Part shown: positions 24,501 through 32,329 of the stretch, piece by piece | Numbering within the stretch: position 1 is the stretch's first letter | Layout of the letters: each line of letters begins with the position of its first letter | Origin: Bacteroidales bacterium | GTDB lineage: Bacteria > Bacteroidota > Bacteroidia > Bacteroidales > JAADJA01 | DNA: 35,775 nucleotides | Direction: 5' to 3' | Assembly: GCA_030596605.1 (NCBI GenBank) | Contig: JAUVJI010000030.1 | Coordinates: 1-35,775, forward strand | The notes under the pieces: model-generated | Told to the model about the DNA's origin: nothing | What the model saw: the letters and a program-made list of their open reading frames with translations, nothing else | Databases searched by the model: none | Position numbers and translations under genes: made by a program

Positions 24501-26189
24501 ACCGGCGCTATGCTGTGCTGAAACTTCATATTCATACAATCCATAATCAGGGAGATTATCAGGATAGGTTGTGGATGTCGTTGTACCAAGTAATATGCCA
24601 TCCCGATAAACATTAAAATATAAAAATCCGGCTACCGTATTAAAATTCCAGCTCAGGCCTACCTGACCGGTAACATCATTCAGCACAGCCGCAAGGTCGG
24701 TTGGTCTTTCAAGGTTATTCGTTTCATAAGGTGAAACATAAGTCATGAACAATCCACCTCTGGTATCTGTCCAGCAAGGATATACTTTTCCGCCTTTTGC
24801 AGTAATGCCAAGGTAGTCACCCATGTAGCTGCTTGCCAGTCCAGGAATAGGTGAAGGAGTAAAAGAGACATCACTAACTACAAAATCTTCCCATGTAACA
24901 CCTCCATCGAATGAATTGGCAGCAAAAACCTCGCAGGAAGTACTGCTTGTATTTCTGTCATCATAGAAAACCACACTTAAAGTTCCTGTTTCAGCATCGC
25001 AGGTTATCCATGGGAAATAAGCTTCTTTCCCAGCAGTGAAAGGATTTTGGTTTACACGAACCGGTGTTGACCAGCTTGTTCCACCATTCGTTGAGCGGCT
25101 TATATACACACTTATATTAGTTCCTGTATTTGTTCCCGGAACACCAACGTTCGCCCATACTATATAGATATTTCCATTATTAGGTCCGCCACTGAGATCA
25201 ACTGTCATGGATGGAAAAGAGTTCACCCTGTGGTTTTTGGATGTCTCAGTAGTTCTGATTCCTCTTATGTTGTTGATGATCCTAGTTGCCGTAGAATAGT
25301 TTATTCCACCATCAGTTGATTTAGCAAAACCCATTGCAGTTTCATCTGTTGGCCAGCCATCATAAATGGACCAGACTACGTAAACCTCACCGTTCGGCCC
25401 TGTTTGAATATTAACACCCTGGTTGTGGCTTCCTGCATTTACTGCCGAACTGATATTTAACGGAGAAGACCAGCCAAGCCCATCATTTTCTGATCTTGAA
25501 ATAACAATCTCTGCATCCGCAGAACCTCCAAAAGGCGTCCAGGCTACATATAAATTTCCTTCATACGAACTCGATGGACTATTATCGATCCACATATGAT
25601 TTTTATCTGCTAATTGACCTGGATTGGGAGCAACGGTAGCTGTATTCCAGGTTGTGCCATTATCAGAATAAGCTATTCCCTGTCCGCTCGAACTACTAAT
25701 AAAATTCACATATTGACGGCCACTCAAACTAATTGCCGTAGTTGGGTCGCCACTGTTGCTTCCTCCGGCTCCCTGATAGCTTCCTCCCCAGGTTGTTCCA
25801 CCATTGGCTGATTGAAAGTAATTAGCCCCATACAATGTACCCACTGAACTCCCAGTCCAAGAGGTGGAGTTGTTTGAGTTCAATATGTAATCAGCATTAT
25901 TCGGATCAACAAACACCGAGTTTTCACTTTCCGTAACATTGGTTAGATTTGTTACGGGTACGTCAGTAGAGTTTTCAGTTAATACGCTTTTTGCATTGAT
26001 TTTGGATGTTTTGTATTCTGCGGGTTTAACCGGAATTGAAGGAGCAATGGGAACAATCCCTTTTTCTGCCATTTTTTTCCAATAACCCATGTTATCGATA
26101 CGTGTGTCAATTGTTTCCTGACTTTTTTGTGCCATAGAAAAATTAAAAATCAAAAATGCTGACACAATCAATAGTGTGATGTTTTTCAT
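21507..26189 (-). CDS. Giant secreted multidomain protein (BNR/Asp-box, FN3, GEVED, propeller, EF-hand-like C-terminus)
   Basis: The 1560-residue protein has a signal peptide (1-20) and a sialidase-like Asp-box region (about 90-480) with six S-x-[DN]-x-G-x-x-W type motifs such as STNGGTSWST and SFDGGVTWED. An FN3 domain follows (about 490-575), then an Ig-like domain split by a GEVED domain (about 625-770, ends YGEVEDYSI), a Hydin/choice-of-anchor-like domain (about 838-935), a second Ig-like domain split by a small propeller (about 1030-1260), and a Bacteroidota C-terminal module (1325-1488: PWNYNGTESV, DWILVELR, WHRNHLGIMSAN). The end (1489-1560) has two dockerin-like loops, DGDANGEVQNQDK and GDFNMNNSVYDEDK. 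No type A T9SS sorting domain is seen. Sialidase catalytic residues were not recognised, so binding or adhesion is likelier than hydrolysis. Confidence 0.82.
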   Translation of the reverse strand: MKNITLLIVSAFLIFNFSMAQKSQETIDTRIDNMGYWKKMAEKGIVPIAPSIPVKPAEYKTSKINAKSVLTENSTDVPVTNLTNVTESENSVFVDPNNADYILNSNNSTSWTGSSVGTLYGANYFQSANGGTTWGGSYQGAGGSNSGDPTTAISLSGRQYVNFISSSSGQGIAYSDNGTTWNTATVAPNPGQLADKNHMWIDNSPSSSYEGNLYVAWTPFGGSADAEIVISRSENDGLGWSSPLNISSAVNAGSHNQGVNIQTGPNGEVYVVWSIYDGWPTDETAMGFAKSTDGGINYSTATRIINNIRGIRTTETSKNHRVNSFPSMTVDLSGGPNNGNIYIVWANVGVPGTNTGTNISVYISRSTNGGTSWSTPVRVNQNPFTAGKEAYFPWITCDAETGTLSVVFYDDRNTSSTSCEVFAANSFDGGVTWEDFVVSDVSFTPSPIPGLASSYMGDYLGITAKGGKVYPCWTDTRGGLFMTYVSPYETNNLERPTDLAAVLNDVTGQVGLSWNFNTVAGFLYFNVYRDGILLGTTTSTTYPDNLPDYGLYEYEVSAQHSAGESIPDAVSVQWGDAGIDVDPTSFYVTLPPNAQTTEPLTVSNIGELDLVYNVSTIINTKGSKAYCTASGGCDEYISRVIFNTIDNTSGCSNYGDYTGISTTVNAGDTHSLTIQNGNVYTADDLGVWIDWNQDDDFDDAGENVVCDIDNSGQGTFSITIPSNATAGTTTMRIRMKWSGSDCGSPCGTTTYGEVEDYSINIVGWLLVNPTGGTVAPGYSQQLDVTFDATDLTVGIYTADIIVNSNDPGQPSVIVPATLNVSIGNPQIVVSPSSLNFGDVQVGSSNTLQFSIENTGTGVLAGTITTPTGFSVSNSKDNGDNVLSFAVNEGITEYYDVTFAPTAAQPYSGNIVIDHNAGGGPELIAVSGNGLPGPEPDISLNPADFYVVLPPDNMMDEILQISNIGDAMLTYNTAVSYDSKSNWYNPSLKTGYATKNLKTSSKEELSPYKQVGNSVPDAVGDILMELDIQSSTDDDQLLGCEFDGTYLWFSGGGGTSGLYGNQLYKLDVSGNLIATYTQGTTSDWGIRDMTFNGTNLFGGDENGFYQINPTTGTVTTLFAGNLGLGAIRALAFNPNNGHFYAANWSTSIIEFDASGTQYATYAAPGLTGMYGLAYDEFTGHLWIFDRTGSPATTFYEYNLSTQALTGVSLQVPMLTGLTDQMNGGAFFATDLVSGKIVLGGVVQGTPNDMFFAMELGDLVTFSWLSVTNNGSGSIPGGGSVNVTVHFDATGLSYGIYTGNVEVSSNDPYDPLIMVPCTLEVASGVNVNLTAYLEGPFSSGEMAPWLNVNGSLPLSQPYNVSPWNYNGTESVGSIPNTDIIDWILVELRETTGDASTATTETIIAGQAGFVLRDGTVVNTSGSASMNFNITVTGNLYGVIWHRNHLGIMSANALTPTGGEYDYDFSDNESKVYGGRLGHKELDPGIWGMISGDGDANGEVQNQDKADVYELERGNSGYYNGDFNMNNSVYDEDKTMFWEPNAGKGSKVIEYSSDGGYSSQVPK

Positions 26190-26249
26190 TGTACTTGAAT
26201 TTATATGATTATTTGAAATTTAACCTGATCATTTTTTTTGAAGGAACAG

Positions 26250-26280
26250 CAAATTTAAGCAATTTGATGAATCTTCCAAA
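26250..26280 (-). promoter_or_regulatory. Consensus Bacteroidota promoter of the 1560-residue protein gene
   Basis: On the minus strand TTTG (26280-26277), 19 bases, then TAAATTTG (26257-26250): an exact match to TTTG-N19-TAnnTTTG. The ATG is 61 bases further, so the leader is about 55 bases. It stands just after the terminator of the preceding protease gene, so the gene is its own unit. Confidence 0.75.
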
Positions 26281-26302
26281 TTTTTTTGAATTTCTCATTA
26301 AC

Positions 26303-26334
26303 AAAAAACCCCACAACTTCAGGTTATGGGGTTT
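26303..26334 (-). terminator. Rho-independent terminator of the C25 peptidase gene
   Basis: On the minus strand AACCCCATAAC-CTGAA-GTTGTGGGGTT makes an 11-bp stem (one G-U pair) followed by TTTTTTG. It begins 19 bases after the stop at 26353. Confidence 0.85.
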
Positions 26335-26352
26335 AATTATTTGATGGAAATA

Positions 26353-29300
26353 TTAATCCTGGATAACGATCTTTTTAATAAGATTGATCTCTGAATTAGA
26401 AATTCTAAGAAAATATATTCCACTTGAAACCTTGTCCAATTGAATATCCAGAAGTTCTTTTTGACCGGTTTTTACATCTGATCTTTCGTAAACTATACCA
26501 CTTAAGGAATTATAGATAGATACATCAACCGGATTTTGAACAGTAAGATCAAAACTGACCTTAAAGCTTCCGTTATTGGGATTGGGAATGATTTGTACAT
26601 ATCTGCTATTATTATTTTCAGATGTTCCGGAACATTCCTCAAATGATACTGTGATCTCATCGGAATCCAAACATCCAAAAGTATTGGTAACATCTACCCA
26701 ATAAGTAATGATTTCTATTGCTCCACCCGATGAAGCTTCAATGGTTTGTGTGGTTTCATCAGTTGACCATACGTAGTTGGACCCGGGATTTCCTGCATCC
26801 AAAATGATACTTTGATCAAAACATATAGCAGTATCACTACCCAGCTCAACCACCGGCAATGGATGAATTGTCAATATAAAATCATCAGCTATATCATCAC
26901 ATCCCTCTAAAGCGCTTGCTGTAAGCGATAAAGTAGCCATTCCGTTTTCAATATCATTTGTGCCGGGTGTATAGGTTGTTTCTAAAATCGTATTATCACT
27001 AAATACACCGTCTCCTGAAGTGTTCCATGTTACATTATTGAAATTCTGTGCTGAAACATTGCTTGTAACAAATTCATCATTTGTGCAGATTTCGGCATAT
27101 CCGGTAATGCTTATTTCGGGGGATAAACTGATATCAAGTTGCATGTCATCTGTTATGGTTTCGCCAGGGCCATAAACCGTTAAAGTTAGAACTACACTTC
27201 CAATATTTATATCATCGATACTTGGTGTATATTCCGGATTTAAAACAGATGTATTACTGAAACTACCGGTACCGGATGTAGACCATTCAACGCTGTTGTA
27301 GTTTGTAGCAGAACCTGAGCATAAATAGGTGTTTCCTTCACAAATAGCATCATCCATCCCAGCGCTCGCAGTTGTTACCAAAGGTGTAGGTAATTCAACA
27401 AAATCTATCCAGACACAATCTGCACCAGTACTTACATAGGTATCTTTATCATAAAACCACTTCAAATTATGATCACCGGCGCTAATTGGAAAACTAACGC
27501 GTTGCCATGGAACATTTCCTGCCCACTGGCCTACAACATCACTGTCGATATAGAATTTTAAGTAATCATAGTTTGCCTCTGAAGAAACCTTCACATAAAA
27601 TGAAATACTGTCATTAAACATGGCTTCGTAAGATAACATCAAAATAGAAAATTGATTGTCATCAATCTCTCCGGATTTTGCACAATATGTTCCTTCGTAT
27701 GGATTGGATGTGGTGATCTCCCAATCTGCATGTCCACCGCTTTGCCACTCATACTGGCCAAATCCACCGGTTTCCCAATCTTCTACTATTATACCAATTT
27801 TAGCGAAATAATCTGATTGTGCACTATAATATCCAGATGATAATTCCATTGAAAGTTGTGCAATAACTCCGACAGGAGCAGCAGGATCAACTGTTAAATT
27901 AAATATGGCCTCATCAGATTCTCCAGCTTGTAAAACTTCAAGATCAGCAGTAGCACTATTAAATGTGATATAACCGGAAGATGTAGCAATTTCTGCCATC
28001 GTACCAGGAGCATCGCTCTGACCAATATTTTCAACGTTAAAAATAATATTCACAGTTTCACCGGGATCCAATCGTCCATTATTATTCCCATCAGGATCAG
28101 AAATTGTATAATCCCCAAGGACCAACTCAGGAGCACAAGCCATGGTTGAAAAATTGCTGTTCCAAGTGCTGTCACCGGCTGCCTCCACATTAAATTGAAT
28201 GTTATAATTATCGGGAATATTTTCTGCTACAGTAAAGGCAAAAGCATCATCAATAAAAATGGTTTGCCCGGGAGTAAAATTACCGTAAGTTTCAGTGTTG
28301 TCGGTTATTGATACGTATTCACAATCTGAAGATAAGGTAACAACTACATTACTGGCCGGCTGGTCACCAACATTCTTTACACCAAGTCCAAGATCAATTT
28401 GTTCCCCAAAGTCAATCAATCCATTTCCATTTCCTGAAGGATCGTTTACTTCATAAGAATCAAATAATACAAAAGGTTGATTGGAAACTACAACAAGTGA
28501 TCCTGTATGCCTGTTTTTATTGTGGGCGATGATTGATATTTCTATTGGATCAGGATTGACAACCGGATTAATAAACTCAACAGTTGCATCTCCACTGGCA
28601 TTGGCAACAGCACGACCGATAAGCTCATCATTTTGCAAAATACCAATCCTGGCAAAAGGCGCATCTGTTTGAACGGCCATTTCAAATGACCCGATGGGTA
28701 AGCTGGGAGGATAAGAAGCAATTAAATCAACGGGGGCCTCTGTCCAGATATCCATGGAAGGATCTCCAAAAAGATTTAATTCATAAACAGTCCATCGCAT
28801 GTAACTACTGGATGAAAAATTCGAAGCCAGGTCTTCTTTTGAATCGCTGTTGGTAAATCCTATAATTGTAATATCTTCACCAAAAATGGCATCGTAAAAC
28901 TGCCTGTCGCAATATTGTGATGTACTATTGGTCGCACCCGGAGAATACCATCCGTACCTTGAGTTGGCCACAGCGGCTACTTCAGCGGTAGCAATGGTAG
29001 TAATTTTTTCTGCAAAACAATCTTCACCATAATAATGGTTCCAATCCCGGTTATCCATAGCCCCGTTATAACACCCTTGTGAATAACCGATAACATATCC
29101 ACGCGTAACGCCATCATTTTGAAAATTATTGGTAGTAATATCTGAATTATTCATTTTCATATTGTAGGTAGGCGAGGAGTGCCCAAGGTGATTTAATAAA
29201 TTTACACCTTCATTGTTGGACATGTCGAACACATCATATTTGTTCCAACTCATATCCCTGTCGTACAAATTTGAAATAGTGAAGTTGTCGGTAATTCCTG

Positions 29301-30546
29301 CAGTATAAAAACCATAGTTGGATGTACCCTCGGCAATTTCATCCTTATAATCACCTCCAAATGTCCATGGATTATTATTCAATTCTTCTCCAATCATCAG
29401 CGCTTTTTCCAAGTCTTGAATCACCGGATCATTTTGATACATCTTGAGCTTATGTGTGAAATTTTGGATCTCTGTGCTGTTATCTACGCAAATCCTTCCT
29501 ATGCCAACTTCGGCATACAGGTCATATTCACCTGGCTCGCCCCACTTATTATCACCATCATCATTCCAGTTGCCATCAAGACAGCAATAATACATGTCGG
29601 ATGGAATATCATTATCATCAACGGCAAAAAATCCGCGGTGAGGAATAATATTTTGAGAGGCGTTTGTAGGATCGGAATCACCTCCTAAAATAACATATTC
29701 AAGGTTGTAACTATCATAATAACCAATGATGCAATTCCTGATTTTATCCTGGTCGTCCTGTCCTGAATATTGGGAATAGATTTCTTCAGTGGTAACTACT
29801 GATACAATAAAACCGGTTGATTCCTTAAATGAAACATAGTCATCAAATGCTGAAACCAAAGAGTTCCTGGTAATAAGTAATATGTCAGATTCGTCATCTT
29901 TGGTGGAGGGATAAACATACTTTTCAAGCATTTCCTTGTTTTCAACTATTTTGTTGATCCTTTCGGTTGTGATAAAAGATTGCTTCAAAAATGATGTTGC
30001 ATTTGTTGCTTTTGCAGTTTCCTGAGTAGTAATCAGAATTGTTATTTCTTCCAGAAATTTCACTTTATTATCTGCTGGAAAATAAATCACAGGACAAACA
30101 GAAAAGGAGCCGATAGAATGACCGGCAAGAAATCCAGTGTTCATATTTTCAATAACCTCAGATGGATAAGGATCATTCGAGGAATAAATATTTTGATTTG
30201 GAACTACCTTGTATTCCCCGTCAGGACCTTTGGAAATCGGGAATTGTTTACTTGCAGGTTTGATTTTAATATTGAATATATCTTTTGAATAAGTTGTAGA
30301 GAGTATTTCGATATTAGTTATTTCATTTCCCTGTTGCAAAAGAAGATCTGCACCGTAATAGGGGAGTAAAGGATTTCCTTCCTCTCCATAATTATAGCAA
30401 TCTTTAAATAGTAATTCTGAATAGCCTTCATCATTAGTAATAATTTCAGGCTGGTCAAAATGATAGGTAATTGTCATTTCCTGGGAAAACGACAGGTTTG
30501 CAAATAAGAATGAAAAAACTACGGTTAAAAATGTAAAGTTTCTCAT
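26353..30546 (-). CDS. Gingipain-like C25 cysteine peptidase with T9SS sorting domain
   Basis: A 1397-residue protein with a signal peptide (1-22), a C25 propeptide-like region (about 25-200, with EGNPLLPYYGADLLL) and a C25 caspase-like domain (about 215-600). The dyad is His456 (NHLGHSSPTYN, codon at 29179-29181) and Cys492 (YSQGCYNGAMD, codon at 29071-29073); GEYDLYAEVGIGRI and CFAEKI are further C25 signs. Then follow an Ig-like domain (about 605-690), two CARDB-like domains that begin with Asp-rich loops (NGNGLIDFGE, NNNGRLDPGE), a MAM/cleaved-adhesin-like jelly roll (about 920-1054), three Ig-like domains and a T9SS type A sorting domain (about 1311-1397, IIPNPNNGSFKVSF). I use the ATG at 30546; a TTG two codons earlier is less likely. 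It is predicted to cleave proteins at the cell surface; Arg or Lys specificity cannot be read here. Confidence 0.88.
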   Translation of the reverse strand: MRNFTFLTVVFSFLFANLSFSQEMTITYHFDQPEIITNDEGYSELLFKDCYNYGEEGNPLLPYYGADLLLQQGNEITNIEILSTTYSKDIFNIKIKPASKQFPISKGPDGEYKVVPNQNIYSSNDPYPSEVIENMNTGFLAGHSIGSFSVCPVIYFPADNKVKFLEEITILITTQETAKATNATSFLKQSFITTERINKIVENKEMLEKYVYPSTKDDESDILLITRNSLVSAFDDYVSFKESTGFIVSVVTTEEIYSQYSGQDDQDKIRNCIIGYYDSYNLEYVILGGDSDPTNASQNIIPHRGFFAVDDNDIPSDMYYCCLDGNWNDDGDNKWGEPGEYDLYAEVGIGRICVDNSTEIQNFTHKLKMYQNDPVIQDLEKALMIGEELNNNPWTFGGDYKDEIAEGTSNYGFYTAGITDNFTISNLYDRDMSWNKYDVFDMSNNEGVNLLNHLGHSSPTYNMKMNNSDITTNNFQNDGVTRGYVIGYSQGCYNGAMDNRDWNHYYGEDCFAEKITTIATAEVAAVANSRYGWYSPGATNSTSQYCDRQFYDAIFGEDITIIGFTNSDSKEDLASNFSSSSYMRWTVYELNLFGDPSMDIWTEAPVDLIASYPPSLPIGSFEMAVQTDAPFARIGILQNDELIGRAVANASGDATVEFINPVVNPDPIEISIIAHNKNRHTGSLVVVSNQPFVLFDSYEVNDPSGNGNGLIDFGEQIDLGLGVKNVGDQPASNVVVTLSSDCEYVSITDNTETYGNFTPGQTIFIDDAFAFTVAENIPDNYNIQFNVEAAGDSTWNSNFSTMACAPELVLGDYTISDPDGNNNGRLDPGETVNIIFNVENIGQSDAPGTMAEIATSSGYITFNSATADLEVLQAGESDEAIFNLTVDPAAPVGVIAQLSMELSSGYYSAQSDYFAKIGIIVEDWETGGFGQYEWQSGGHADWEITTSNPYEGTYCAKSGEIDDNQFSILMLSYEAMFNDSISFYVKVSSEANYDYLKFYIDSDVVGQWAGNVPWQRVSFPISAGDHNLKWFYDKDTYVSTGADCVWIDFVELPTPLVTTASAGMDDAICEGNTYLCSGSATNYNSVEWSTSGTGSFSNTSVLNPEYTPSIDDINIGSVVLTLTVYGPGETITDDMQLDISLSPEISITGYAEICTNDEFVTSNVSAQNFNNVTWNTSGDGVFSDNTILETTYTPGTNDIENGMATLSLTASALEGCDDIADDFILTIHPLPVVELGSDTAICFDQSIILDAGNPGSNYVWSTDETTQTIEASSGGAIEIITYWVDVTNTFGCLDSDEITVSFEECSGTSENNNSRYVQIIPNPNNGSFKVSFDLTVQNPVDVSIYNSLSGIVYERSDVKTGQKELLDIQLDKVSSGIYFLRISNSEINLIKKIVIQD

Positions 30547-30659
30547 GATCAATGTTTTTATATTTTTAGGAATTGTTCTTTAGACAGAATAACATAAACA
30601 TTTGTTGCATTTTTTATATAGAATACTTCTATTTAGAATCTTTATAATTAAGATGATAC

Positions 30660-30687
30660 AAAAAATCCCGCAAGGTGACTTGCGGGA
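30660..30687 (-). terminator. Rho-independent terminator of the mosaic adhesin gene
   Basis: On the minus strand TCCCGCAAG-TCAC-CTTGCGGGA (perfect 9-bp stem, 4-base loop) is followed by a run of T. It lies 23 bases after the stop at 30710. Confidence 0.88.
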
Positions 30688-30709
30688 CTATTGAATGTTT
30701 TATAATTTG

Positions 30710-32218
30710 TTATTGAACCAATAGCTTACTTACCTTGCTTGTTTCACCTCCATCGATATGTAAATAATATATTCCTTTAGCTAATCCGGTTAAGTTAATT
30801 TCCCTTGAATATGTTTGATCAACCATAACACTGTTTTCATAAAAAATCACTTCATTCATTGCATTATAGATCTTTATATTCACAACATCAGTTATCTCTG
30901 TATTAAATTTAAGGGTGAAATTACCTGTGTTGGGATTGGGATAGATATGAATCCCGTTTTTATCGAACTGATCTGAGATTCCTGTATACTCAGTAACTGT
31001 TATAGAATCAATTGCAGAGTTGGTACATAAATTAAGATCGGTGTATGTATAAGTAATCAGATGAGTACCCAATCCGGCAGCTGCAGGATCGAACATACCA
31101 TTGCTCACTCCTGTTCCTGTATACTCGCCACCTGTTGGAGAACCACCTGTCAATTCAAATGGAGCAGTTGAAATTGAAACAAATGATGGGACAATCAGAG
31201 TTACTTCAGGTAAATACCGGGTTATTGTTAAAGGATTTGAATATACACCGATTCCACAATAATTTATACCGGCAACCTGTAAAGTAGCCTCACCTAAAAA
31301 TCCTTCATCCCAAAGAATAGTTACATTTGTCCCTCCGCCAGAAACAGTTCCTGCTTCTACAGGATCAAGTATCCAATCATAGGATGTTACCCCACTCATA
31401 CCGGTTGTGTTGTAAGTTGTATTTCCCCAGCTTGCACATAAAAATGTTATACCTGTTGGTGTAGGTGCAATACCGGGAACACTACCAACAGTAATGTAAT
31501 TGTCATAGAACAATTGTGAAGTCTCAACACCATCGGTAACTTCCAGTAATACATCCCAGTTTCCTTCGTTAGGATAAGCTACTACCGGGTTTTGATCAGT
31601 TGAAGTTGATGGTACTCCCCCTTCAAATGTCCAACTCCATTCCGTGATAGGGCCTATGGACAGGTCTGTAAAAAAGACAACATCATTTTCACAAATGATG
31701 GTTGTATCAGCAATAAATAAGGCTTCTATCTCCGCTGGAGGGAACGTTATAAAATCAATCCAACAAGCATCTGCACCAGTGGAAACACTGTAATCTTTAT
31801 CATATTCCCATTTAAATGTATGAAACCCGGCGTTAACAGAATAAGTAACCTGTTGCCAGGAAACTTCACCTGCCCATGATCCCATCTCTGTATTGTCAAT
31901 ATAAAACCTTAAATAATCGTAATTACCTTCTGACGAAACCCTTAGCCAAAATGAAATATCTTCAGGGCTATATACTTCATAACTTACATAAAGTGATGAT
32001 GTTTGATTGTCGCCAATATCTCCTGATTGAGCAGAATAAACACCTTCATAAGGATTCTGATCTGAAATTAACCAATCCGCGTTACCACCAAATTCCCATT
32101 CGAATTGTGAAAAATCTCCGGTTTCAAAGTCTTCTATTTCCTGAGAAATTATATTCAGTGTAAAAGCACTCAGAAATAATAAAAGGGCTAAACTTTTTAA
32201 ATGTATTGAATTTCTCAT
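30710..32218 (-). CDS. Secreted MAM-PKD-Ig mosaic protein with T9SS sorting domain, no protease domain
   Basis: The 502-residue protein has a signal peptide (1-25), a MAM/cleaved-adhesin-like jelly roll (29-160), a PKD domain (163-244), two Ig-like domains (about 250-335 and 338-410) and a T9SS type A sorting domain (422-502, HIYPNPNTGNFTLKF to KVSKLLVQ). The jelly roll is clearly related to residues 920-1054 of the C25 peptidase at 26353 (both EDxETG...NPYEG, EGNYDYLRFYID/EANYDYLKFYID, VSTGAD). The PKD to sorting-domain part is related to the end of the C25 protein at 32330 (GVSNGMFDP, AGLGTH). It seems a non-catalytic adhesin or accessory made of parts of its two protease neighbours, comparable in idea to the adhesin domains of gingipains. 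Confidence 0.85.
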   Translation of the reverse strand: MRNSIHLKSLALLLFLSAFTLNIISQEIEDFETGDFSQFEWEFGGNADWLISDQNPYEGVYSAQSGDIGDNQTSSLYVSYEVYSPEDISFWLRVSSEGNYDYLRFYIDNTEMGSWAGEVSWQQVTYSVNAGFHTFKWEYDKDYSVSTGADACWIDFITFPPAEIEALFIADTTIICENDVVFFTDLSIGPITEWSWTFEGGVPSTSTDQNPVVAYPNEGNWDVLLEVTDGVETSQLFYDNYITVGSVPGIAPTPTGITFLCASWGNTTYNTTGMSGVTSYDWILDPVEAGTVSGGGTNVTILWDEGFLGEATLQVAGINYCGIGVYSNPLTITRYLPEVTLIVPSFVSISTAPFELTGGSPTGGEYTGTGVSNGMFDPAAAGLGTHLITYTYTDLNLCTNSAIDSITVTEYTGISDQFDKNGIHIYPNPNTGNFTLKFNTEITDVVNIKIYNAMNEVIFYENSVMVDQTYSREINLTGLAKGIYYLHIDGGETSKVSKLLVQ

Positions 32219-32259
32219 TTTATTACGATTTAATAATTATTAAGTTCTTGTATTAAAGA

Positions 32260-32300
32260 AAATTGCGTAACATTATCAAAGCGACAAAATTACGCAATTT
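32260..32300 (-). promoter_or_regulatory. Inverted repeat over a possible -7 box of the mosaic adhesin gene
   Basis: AAATTGCGTAA (32260-32270) and TTACGCAATTT (32290-32300) are perfect 11-bp inverted copies. On the minus strand the second arm runs into TAATTTTG, which fits TAnnTTTG. The pairing of an inverted repeat with a -7 box suggests an operator, though a leader hairpin is possible. Confidence 0.4.
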
Positions 32301-32329
32301 CCAATCAAATTCCTATAAAGGAGTTTGTT

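Noticed and set aside
22500-26189. Active sialidase
   Set aside because: Asp-box motifs are present, but the Arg triad and the Tyr/Glu nucleophile pair could not be recognised; Asp-boxes also occur in non-enzymatic proteins.
30547-30552. TTG start for the C25 peptidase at 26353
   Set aside because: The ATG two codons downstream begins the same MRNFTFLT signal peptide and is the more usual start.
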